64,000 nt of DNA from an uncultured Clostridia bacterium (lineage in GTDB: Bacteria > Bacillota > Clostridia > Oscillospirales > Acutalibacteraceae): assembly GCA_947598155.1 (NCBI GenBank), contig CANQFC010000007.1, positions 35,749 to 99,748 on the forward strand, read 5' to 3'. The notes below the pieces were generated by a model. That model had not been told where the DNA came from. It saw only the letters and a list, made by a program, of their open reading frames with translations, and searched no databases. The position numbers and the translations under genes were made by a program. Position 1 is the first letter of the stretch. Each line of letters opens with the position of its first letter. Positions 58,406 through 64,000 of the stretch are shown here, one piece after another.

Positions 58406-60151
58406 GTGAAACCAATCAAGGTTGACTTCGGCGGCAATAAGAAAAAAAGTATGTCCGACGGGAAGAGATTAGCGATTACCATAGTTATTACTCTTATTAT
58501 TTCGGCGGCGCTTTATTACTTTATGCTTCCCGCTATTAACTTAAAGGCTATTGAACTGTATATCTGGATTGCGTTTTCAGTTATTATTTTCATCGGTCTT
58601 TACGGAATTTCGGCAGGGGCATATTCACGTCCCGAAAAAATGGCCGCCGCAAAAAACAAAATGAAAATCCCGATAATTATTCTTTTGGTGTTGGCCGTAA
58701 TTGTAGGTATAGGATACCTTTCAAGCTCGGTATTTTTCCGCGCGAAGGCTTACAGCAGAATTATTGACGTGCAGGACGGGGATTTTGCCGAAGAAGTTGC
58801 CGAAATTGACTTTTCAGGCGTTCCGAGGCTTGATAAAGACGCGTCTAATATGCTTGCGACGAGGGTGCTCGGCAAGCTTTCCGATTATGTTTCCCAGTTC
58901 GTTGTTTCCAGTCTTTATTCAACTCAAATCAATTACAATGGCACGCCCGTAAGAGTGCAGTCCCTTGAATACGCTGATTTCTTCAAGTGGATGAAGAACA
59001 CAAAGAACGGCATTCCCGCCTATATTATTGTCGATATGACCACTCAAAAGGCGGAGCTTCAAAGGCTTGACGAGCCTATGCGCTATTCGCCTGCCGAATA
59101 TTTTAACGAAGACCTTATCCGCCATTGCAGGTTTAATTACCCCACGCTTATGTTTGATACGCCTAAGTTTGAGGTAGACGATTCCGGCAAGCCGTACTGG
59201 GTAGTCCCCGTAATCGACAAGACGATAGGGCTTTTCGGCGGCACCGACATCAAAGGAGCGGTTTTAGTTGACGCCGCCACGGGGTCAACAACTCTTATCT
59301 CAACTAATCTTGACGGCAAAACCAAACTTAAAACCGATAAATTTGTTACCGACAAAGAGTACCAGTGGCTTGACCGCATCTATTCTTCCGAGCTTCTCAA
59401 CGAGCAGTTCAATTATTACGGCAAGTATTCAAACGGATTTATTAACTCGATTATCGGCCAGACGGACGTTAAGGTTACAAGCTCCGGCTACAATTACCTT
59501 GCTCTTAACGACGATGTTTATATGTACACGGGCGTAACTTCAATAACATCCGACCAGGCTATTATCGGCTTTGTTCTAATCAACCAGAGGACGAAGGACG
59601 CGCGCTATTATCAGGTTTCGGGCGCGTTGGAAGACGCGGCGAGAACATCTGCCGAAGGCAAGGTTCAGCAGTACAGCTACAAAGCGACATTCCCTCTTCT
59701 TCTGAATGTCAGCGGCGAGCCGACATATTTTATGGCGCTTAAAGACGCCAGCGAATACGTTAAAATGTACGCCCTTGTTAATGTTAAGCAGTCAACTATT
59801 GTAGCGGCCGAATCCACGCTCGCGGAATGTGTTGAAAAATATGCTTCCGAGCTTGAGAAAAACGGCATAAATGTAAACATTGACTTAGATGACGTCAACG
59901 AAAATGAGGGCGAAGACGGTGAAAATACGGTTAAGTATATAACCGTTTCAGGCAAGATAAGCGATATACGCACGGCGACGACCGGAGGGGAAACGTATTT
60001 CTATATTAAGCTTGACGACGCGGCAAGGTATTATAAGATTTCGGTAAAGAACGCTGAAAAGATAATTCTTGCAAATAACGGGGACAGCGTTACATTTGAA
60101 ATACCGGAAAACTCAGAGGGCGACATTGTAACCGTTAAATCCGTAAAATAA
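58406..60151 (+). CDS. Large membrane protein of unknown function
   Basis: I do not recognise this 581-residue protein. It has three hydrophobic segments near the start (about 23-43, 50-70 and 88-110) and then about 470 residues of soluble region, apparently outside. An acidic stretch (NENEGEDGEN, near residue 508) separates a final strand-rich domain of about 65 residues ('VSGKISDIRTATTGGETYFY') that resembles an OB-fold. The start is GTG 58406 after ATGAGGCGG. A TTGTTA-17-TAAAAT promoter-like pair lies about 40-70 bases upstream. It is well conserved in codon pattern and ends in a clear terminator, so it is a real gene. Confidence 0.65.
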   Translation: MKPIKVDFGGNKKKSMSDGKRLAITIVITLIISAALYYFMLPAINLKAIELYIWIAFSVIIFIGLYGISAGAYSRPEKMAAAKNKMKIPIIILLVLAVIVGIGYLSSSVFFRAKAYSRIIDVQDGDFAEEVAEIDFSGVPRLDKDASNMLATRVLGKLSDYVSQFVVSSLYSTQINYNGTPVRVQSLEYADFFKWMKNTKNGIPAYIIVDMTTQKAELQRLDEPMRYSPAEYFNEDLIRHCRFNYPTLMFDTPKFEVDDSGKPYWVVPVIDKTIGLFGGTDIKGAVLVDAATGSTTLISTNLDGKTKLKTDKFVTDKEYQWLDRIYSSELLNEQFNYYGKYSNGFINSIIGQTDVKVTSSGYNYLALNDDVYMYTGVTSITSDQAIIGFVLINQRTKDARYYQVSGALEDAARTSAEGKVQQYSYKATFPLLLNVSGEPTYFMALKDASEYVKMYALVNVKQSTIVAAESTLAECVEKYASELEKNGINVNIDLDDVNENEGEDGENTVKYITVSGKISDIRTATTGGETYFYIKLDDAARYYKISVKNAEKIILANNGDSVTFEIPENSEGDIVTVKSVK

Positions 60152-60163
60152 CAGCTTAAATTC

Positions 60164-60190
60164 GGGGGCGCTTTTAAAGCGCCCCCCTTT
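60164..60190 (+). terminator. Terminator after the 58406 gene
   Basis: GGGGGCGCTTT and AAAGCGCCCCC form a near-perfect palindrome (60164-60186) followed by CTTTTG. Confidence 0.8.
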
Positions 60191-60256
60191 TGCTATGTAA
60201 TAAACTTTTTTATTGCGACAAAAATAAAAATTTTAACCGCTTTATTATTTAAAAAA

Positions 60257-60286
60257 TTGTAGCGGTTACCGCAAAAATATGATAAT
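60257..60286 (+). promoter_or_regulatory. Possible promoter of the MATE gene
   Basis: TTGTAG (60257-60262) and GATAAT (60281-60286) have 18-base spacing. The dispersed repeat starts at the end of the -10 box, so its body would be the MATE leader. Confidence 0.4.
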
Positions 60287-60402
60287 ATAGCTTAGGCAAT
60301 ACGTCCCGCCAGTATATGCGGCGGGCGCCGTTTCGGAATCAGAAGAGTATAAATCCTCTTTTGATTCATTGCGCGCCATTAACGGGGAAGAATCTTATTG
60401 AA
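60286..60402 (+). repeat. Dispersed structured repeat, copy 10
   Basis: A 117-base copy from TATAGCTTAGGCAA to AATCTTATTGAA. The first hairpin is CCCGCC/GGCGGG. The central stem is longer than in other copies, GAATCAGAAGAG with CTCTTTTGATTC, with both arms changed together. It lies in the MATE leader, in the gene's orientation. Confidence 0.82.
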
Positions 60403-60443
60403 TATTCTCAAGTCATAAATCATTAAAACGGCAGGGAAGACAG

Positions 60444-61796
60444 ATGCTCGGTAAACAGAACGCAAAATTTAATAAAAACAGTATTTTTGCTTCGCTGATA
60501 TTTCTTGCCGTTCCCACGGTCATTGAAGAGATAATGTCAACCTTACTTCAGTATGTTGACACGGCGATGGTCGGCAATTTAGGCGAAAAAGCGACGGCGT
60601 CGGTCAGCGTTACAACAACGGTAAATTGGCTTGTGGGCGGAATTTTTTCAGCCTTGGGAGTCGCCGCCGTTGCTATGATTTCAGAGGCCGTCGGCAGAAA
60701 TGACGTAAACGACGCCCGTAAAATCTCATCGCAGATTTTTATTCTGACAATTTTTTCTGGCGCTCTGACCGGGGCGGCCTGTATAGGATTTTCACCTGTG
60801 ATACCTGTGCTTATGGGCGCGGAGCGGGACATTCGCAAAACGGCCTCGCTTTATTTCGCCGTAATATCCCTGCCGATGCTGTTCAGAGCGGTAAACACCG
60901 TAATGGCATCGTGCCTCAGGGCAACCAAAAACACCAAAACGCCTATGGCGATTACCCTTTTTGAAAATTTTCTCAATATTGCCCTGAATTATTTGTTTAT
61001 ATACATATTAAAAATGGGCGTTATAGGGGCGGGAATCGGCTCCGCTGTATCCTTTACCGTATCGGGGATTTTAATGTTCCGCGAATACAGAAAAAGCGAT
61101 TGGCTGAAATTTGGAAAATCTTTGCTTAAACCCGACAAAAAGGTAATGAAAACCTGTCTTAAAACCTCTTACCCCGTGTTCCTCACTCATTCAGTCAACT
61201 GTATGGGCTATGTCGTATTTGCCGCTCTTGTTTCGTCAATGGGCACAACCGTTTTTGCGGCGCATTCAATAGCCGTCAGCGCGGAGCAGATATTTTACAT
61301 CGCCGGATACGGATTTCGTTCGTCAACATCGACAATGATAGGCGTTTCAATAGGCGGGCAAAATGAAAGCGAGTTTAAAGCCGTGCGAAAAAACAGCGTT
61401 TTAATAACGGTGGTTATGATGTTTATAAGCGGAACGGCGCTTTACTTTGTTGCAACGCCTTTAATGGATATATTTACAAACAGTGAAAATGTTGTGGCTT
61501 TAGGCGCGAAAATGCTTAGGCTTGTAGCGTTTTCAGAGCCGTTTTTCGGTCTGACGATTGTTTTGGAGGGCATTTATTACGGCCTTGGGAGGACAAAATA
61601 CGTTTTTGCATCGGAATCCGCGAGTATGTGGTGCGTAAGAATTTTATTCACGTTTTTATGCGTAAAAATATGGCGCTTGGATTTGACGGCGGTTTGGTGC
61701 TGTATGATTGCGGACAATATTTGCAAAGCGGTTTTGCTTTCGGTACCGTTTATTGCGGGCAGGGTGCGTTTTCCCGATAAATCTCAACTCAAATAA
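60444..61796 (+). CDS. MATE-family efflux transporter
   Basis: A 450-residue transporter with about 12 helices in two similar halves. The first has 'PTVIEEIMSTLLQYVDTAMV' near residue 19 and 'CLRATKNTKTPMAITLFENF' near residue 153; the second half repeats the pattern with 'GISIGGQNESEF'-like residues near 295. It expels cationic compounds by Na+ or H+ antiport. ATG 60444 follows AGGGAAGA. It converges on the MmcQ gene. Confidence 0.92.
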   Translation: MLGKQNAKFNKNSIFASLIFLAVPTVIEEIMSTLLQYVDTAMVGNLGEKATASVSVTTTVNWLVGGIFSALGVAAVAMISEAVGRNDVNDARKISSQIFILTIFSGALTGAACIGFSPVIPVLMGAERDIRKTASLYFAVISLPMLFRAVNTVMASCLRATKNTKTPMAITLFENFLNIALNYLFIYILKMGVIGAGIGSAVSFTVSGILMFREYRKSDWLKFGKSLLKPDKKVMKTCLKTSYPVFLTHSVNCMGYVVFAALVSSMGTTVFAAHSIAVSAEQIFYIAGYGFRSSTSTMIGVSIGGQNESEFKAVRKNSVLITVVMMFISGTALYFVATPLMDIFTNSENVVALGAKMLRLVAFSEPFFGLTIVLEGIYYGLGRTKYVFASESASMWCVRILFTFLCVKIWRLDLTAVWCCMIADNICKAVLLSVPFIAGRVRFPDKSQLK

Positions 61797-61797
61797 C

Positions 61798-61826
61798 AAA
61801 AAGCTACCCGGTTAGGATAGCTTTTT
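61798..61826. terminator. Bidirectional terminator
   Basis: AAAAAGCTA (61798-61806) and TAGCTTTTT (61818-61826) pair between the converging MATE and MmcQ genes. Confidence 0.85.
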
Positions 61827-61841
61827 ACAGTATGTATGTAT

Positions 61842-62207
61842 TTATTTATTCTCTAAAATCTCCGCCTGCGCTTTTTTACTTAGTCCCCCTAATACAAGCG
61901 TATATGCTTTGCCAAGCAGGTCTTTCAGCAGTTTGTCCGGGACGGCGCCGTCAGGATTTACTGAAATCCAATGCGTTTTGTTCATATAATAGCCGGGGAT
62001 TATGTCCTCATATTCCTGCCTTAAAAGCTCGCTTTCAAATGGCTCGGCTTTAAGCGTTATGTAATGCGGCTCGTTTTTGCCGTTAAGACAGATTGCGGCA
62101 AACATTTTACCGCCTATATGATAGCGAATCCAGTTCCATTCAAGCTTATAGTCTTTTGTGACGCCGTTTTTTGACATTAAATATTCGTCAATCCAATTAT
62201 AGCGCAT
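61842..62207 (-). CDS. MmcQ/YjbR-family protein
   Basis: A 121-residue single-domain protein with the MmcQ/YjbR marks: 'VTKDYKLEWNWIRYHIGGKM', 'PHYITLKAEPFESELLRQEY' and 'IIPGYYMNKTHWISVNPDG'. The fold is a double-stranded beta protein resembling DNA-binding CyaY-like domains; the function of the family is not established. A full copy of the dispersed repeat forms its upstream region. Confidence 0.88.
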   Translation of the reverse strand: MRYNWIDEYLMSKNGVTKDYKLEWNWIRYHIGGKMFAAICLNGKNEPHYITLKAEPFESELLRQEYEDIIPGYYMNKTHWISVNPDGAVPDKLLKDLLGKAYTLVLGGLSKKAQAEILENK

Positions 62208-62222
62208 AGACGCAACCTCATT

Positions 62223-62369
62223 TTCAATAAGGGGCTTGCCCCATAAAGTTGTGCGGCAAGGCGCGGTGAAAACCGCGCTGAAAAATCAGCGGAAAACTAA
62301 ATCCACACTGATTCCGAAAACGGAACCCGCCGCCTAAAAAGGCGGAGGACATCTCTTGCCTAAGTTATA
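62223..62369 (-). repeat. Dispersed structured repeat, copy 11 (full length)
   Basis: The best complete copy, 147 bases read on the minus strand from TATAACTTAGGCAAGAG to GGGGCAAGCCCCTTATTGAA. It has hairpins CCGCC/GGCGG, AATCAG/CTGATT and GCGCGGT/ACCGCGC. It lies 15 bases before the MmcQ start, in the gene's orientation. Confidence 0.88.
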
Positions 62370-62386
62370 AGTGTAACTGATTAAAT

Positions 62387-62419
62387 GAAAAACAGTACCG
62401 ACTCAAAAGTAAGTACTGC
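62387..62419 (-). terminator. Terminator of the tRNA genes
   Basis: On the minus strand, CAGTAC and GTACTG pair and are followed by a T run, just after tRNA-Glu. Confidence 0.75.
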
Positions 62420-62423
62420 TTTT

Positions 62424-62498
62424 TGGTGACCCGGACGAGAATCGAACTCGTGTTACCGCCGTGAAAGGGCGGTGTCTTAACCGCTTGACCACCGGGCC
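62424..62498 (-). tRNA. tRNA-Glu (UUC)
   Basis: On the minus strand the acceptor arms GGCCCGG and CCGGGTC pair (one G-T), the anticodon loop reads CTTTCAC with anticodon TTC, and the T arm carries GTTCGATTC. The 3' CCA is encoded. Confidence 0.95.
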
Positions 62499-62502
62499 TT
62501 AT

Positions 62503-62579
62503 TGGTAGCGGCGATGGGACTTGAACCTATGACCTTCCGGGTATGAACCGGACGCTCTAGCCAACTAAGCTACGCCGCC
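62503..62579 (-). tRNA. tRNA-Met (CAU), elongator
   Basis: On the minus strand the acceptor starts GGCGGCG and ends CGCCGCT-ACCA. The anticodon stem-loop is CCGGTTCATACCCGG with anticodon CAT. It resembles Bacillus elongator tRNA-Met and lacks the initiator's mismatched first pair. CCA is encoded. It lies four bases upstream of tRNA-Glu in the same transcript. An Ile tRNA with modified CAU cannot be fully excluded. Confidence 0.9.
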
Positions 62580-62687
62580 AAATATGTCATTGCCGTATTC
62601 GGCTTGATTATTATAATATAAGGATTAAAATTTGTCAACTGTTTTTATTAAAAATTTATGCTTTGCAATTTTTCGCTTAAAAAGCAA

Positions 62688-62733
62688 AAATAATACCGCC
62701 GCCGCGTTGACCGCGCGGCGGAGGTATTATTTT
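62688..62733 (-). terminator. Terminator of the cortex hydrolase gene
   Basis: A long GC-rich stem (ATAATACC-GCCGCCGCG with CGCGCGGCGG-GGTATTAT) flanked by A/T runs lies directly beyond the stop codon. Confidence 0.85.
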
Positions 62734-62735
62734 AT

Positions 62736-63455
62736 TTAACGGCAAAATACATGCTTTCCGATGGTCGTTATAACAGGACGCGTCCGTATCCATTGGTTAC
62801 TTGTCTTTGCAGGATTATAATAGTATATGGCTCCGCCCGTCGGGTCCCAGCCGTTTATGGCGTCTCTCGCGGCTTTTTTAGCGGTTTCGTTCGGCTCAAC
62901 ATTCCAGTTGCTGTCATTCACGCAGGAGAACGCTCCGCTTTGATAGACTACTCCCGAAATAGTGTCCGGGAAAGATGAATGCCGCACGCGGTTTAATACG
63001 ACGGCGCCGACTGCTACCTGCCCCGTATAACTCTCGCCCCGCGACTCCGCGCCTATAACTTTGGCAAGAAGGTAAATATCACTGCTTGAATATCCGCCGG
63101 AAGAGGATGAAGAAGAGCCGCTTGTTATTCCGAGATAAAGCAGAGTCTTTGGACCGGCTATTCCGTCAACCGTAAGACCACAGTTTTTTTGGAACTGTCT
63201 TACGGCTTTTTGCGTGCCCGTGCCGTATATTCCGTCGACTGAGCCCGTATAGAGCCCTAAGGATTTAAGCTTTGTCTGAACCTGTCTGACCTCCTCGCCG
63301 CGTGAACCGAGACGTGAGAGCGTCGGCGAGCTTCGGCTTGCCGCAAATGCTATAATTGTAATAACAAACGCGTTTACGAGAACTATGGCGACAATCTGCC
63401 AAAGAAGTTTTATTTTTTTGTTTTGAATTGATATTTTTCTAACCGTATAAATCAC
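62736..63455 (-). CDS. sleB: Spore cortex-lytic hydrolase, SleB type
   Basis: A 239-residue exported enzyme. After an N-terminal membrane/signal helix (about 17-40) comes a peptidoglycan-binding PG_binding_1 domain (about 48-110, 'SRGEEVRQVQTKLKSLGLYT'), a Ser/Gly linker, and a Hydrolase_2 domain (about 127-239) with the catalytic Glu in 'AKVIGAESRGESYTGQVAVG'. SleB is a lytic transglycosylase that degrades spore cortex at germination. The start is GTG 63455; the GGAG site overlaps it closely, so the exact start is uncertain. Confidence 0.88.
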   Translation of the reverse strand: MIYTVRKISIQNKKIKLLWQIVAIVLVNAFVITIIAFAASRSSPTLSRLGSRGEEVRQVQTKLKSLGLYTGSVDGIYGTGTQKAVRQFQKNCGLTVDGIAGPKTLLYLGITSGSSSSSSGGYSSSDIYLLAKVIGAESRGESYTGQVAVGAVVLNRVRHSSFPDTISGVVYQSGAFSCVNDSNWNVEPNETAKKAARDAINGWDPTGGAIYYYNPAKTSNQWIRTRPVITTIGKHVFCR

Positions 63456-63576
63456 TCCAAAGCTTTAATGTTTGTATCTTTGCCGATTTTTGTACATATA
63501 TACAATAAAAGATTAAATTGGCGTCATACAGGTAAAATTTGCCGAAAAAAATATTAAAAAAATTTTCAAAAACTTC

Positions 63577-63605
63577 TTGACAAGGGAATTTGATTGTGAT
63601 ATTAT
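63577..63605 (+). promoter_or_regulatory. rRNA operon promoter P1
   Basis: TTGACA (63577-63582) and TATTAT (63600-63605) are 17 bases apart. It is the first of two tandem promoters, as is usual for rRNA operons. Confidence 0.85.
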
Positions 63606-63667
63606 AACAAAGCTGTCTGAACGGACAGCATTTAAAATGCAAAAATTAAAAAGTTCAAAAGTTTTTC

Positions 63668-63696
63668 TTGACAAACGGTTTAATTTTTGCTACAAT
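63668..63696 (+). promoter_or_regulatory. rRNA operon promoter P2
   Basis: TTGACA (63668-63673) and TACAAT (63691-63696) are 17 bases apart. A small hairpin, CCACC (63703-63707) with GGTGG (63716-63720), lies at the start of its transcript. Confidence 0.88.
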
Positions 63697-63782
63697 AATC
63701 TTCCACCCCTAAAAAGGTGGACACGGACCTTGAAAATTAAACAACGACGAGAAAGGAACCCTGGAGAAACCTTAAGAAGTTA

Positions 63783-63822
63783 GAGCTTTAAGAGTGAGAA
63801 CTTTAAGAGTAAGAACTTTAAG
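63783..63822 (+). repeat. Short direct repeats in the 16S leader
   Basis: GAGTGAGAACTTTAA and GAGTAAGAACTTTAA occur in tandem after a shorter GAGCTTTAA. The leader (63697-63971) is purine-rich and otherwise holds only weak stems, as expected for rRNA processing and antitermination regions. Confidence 0.6.
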
Positions 63823-63971
63823 AAGGTAAGTACAAGAGACAGTAATTCATAACCGGATAATAAGGAATGGATTAAGAGAAACGCTAAGCGTTTTGAGAAG
63901 AAGAGTAAAGAGCTAAAAGAGCGCTTTAGAAAATGATTGATACAGACGGAAAGCGTCTGAATTGATACAAT

Positions 63972-64000
63972 TTTTTAGAGAGTTTGATCCTGGCTCAGGA
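63972..64000 (+). rRNA. 16S ribosomal RNA, 5' end only
   Basis: AGAGTTTGATCCTGGCTCAG, the universal bacterial 16S start (positions 8-27 in E. coli numbering), begins at 63979. The mature 5' end is therefore placed near 63972. The rest lies beyond the window. Confidence 0.97.

Noticed and set aside
63456..63576. A forespore-specific (sigma-G type) promoter before sleB
   Set aside because: Expected from sleB biology, but no convincing -35/-10 pair at proper spacing could be read.
1..64000. CRISPR arrays, prophage blocks or complete insertion sequences
   Set aside because: I found no regularly spaced direct repeats with unique spacers, no phage structural genes and no transposase; the repeats seen are the dispersed element and short local repeats.

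Overview
The window looks like part of the chromosome of an endospore-forming, monoderm member of the Clostridia (Firmicutes), probably near the Oscillospirales/Ruminococcaceae. The grounds are the conserved sporulation block yabP-yabQ-divIC-S1 at the left edge, a SleB-type spore cortex hydrolase near the right edge, Firmicute-type ribosome binding sites and sigma-A promoters, a Firmicute LexA box, an Rnf complex and a YtrA-type GntR/ABC operon. The species cannot be named from this sequence.

Layout. 1-11.6 kb is housekeeping: the sporulation/division block, an unpaired class I fumarase alpha subunit, the hibernation factor HPF, release factor 2 without a frameshift site, a divergent EF-G-like GTPase, a MurL-MurD2 pair (the alternative route for putting D-glutamate into peptidoglycan), a Nudix hydrolase and Maf. 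11.6-13.7 kb holds two tandem paralogous membrane-anchored proteins of unknown function. 14.0-35.1 kb is a large type IV pilus locus: a PilP-like protein, a LysM protein with secretin N-domains but no barrel, PilT, PilC, PilM, PilN, PilO, PilB, a PilX-like protein, a 1313-residue prepilin-like protein, a PilW-like prepilin, two small pilins with their own promoter, a YfhO-type membrane protein and the prepilin peptidase. 35.3-39.7 kb is a leftward iron-ADH / class III aminotransferase / double-domain class II aldolase group. 39.9-46.9 kb is an apbE-NusG II-Gx-rnfCDGEAB operon. 47-62 kb is a mixed region with a sugar-type MFS transporter, a lipoyl-less E2-like acyltransferase, a small gene under a LexA box, a LURP-one protein, a GH43-like protein, a GntR/ABC operon, a flavin reductase, an XRE regulator, endonuclease III, a large unknown membrane protein, MATE and MmcQ/YjbR proteins. 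The right end has tRNA-Glu, tRNA-Met, sleB, and the tandem promoters, leader and first bases of a 16S rRNA gene.

The most interesting non-coding signal is a dispersed, strictly intergenic repeat of up to about 147 bp. At least eleven full or partial copies are present. They share ends (TATAACTTAGGCAAG and GGGGCAAGCCCCTTATTGAA) and internal hairpins whose arms change together between copies, so the structure appears to be selected. Several copies sit between a recognisable promoter and the gene it serves, in the gene's orientation. Two other signals deserve attention: an interleaved pair of perfect 8-bp and 9-bp stems (a pseudoknot arrangement) just before pilM, with a competing hairpin over the ribosome binding site, and a 35-codon leftward gene at 47.1-47.2 kb with a near-consensus promoter and ribosome binding site.

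All calls come from reading the sequence by eye. No database search, folding calculation or profile comparison was run, so family names rest on recognised motifs, length and gene order.
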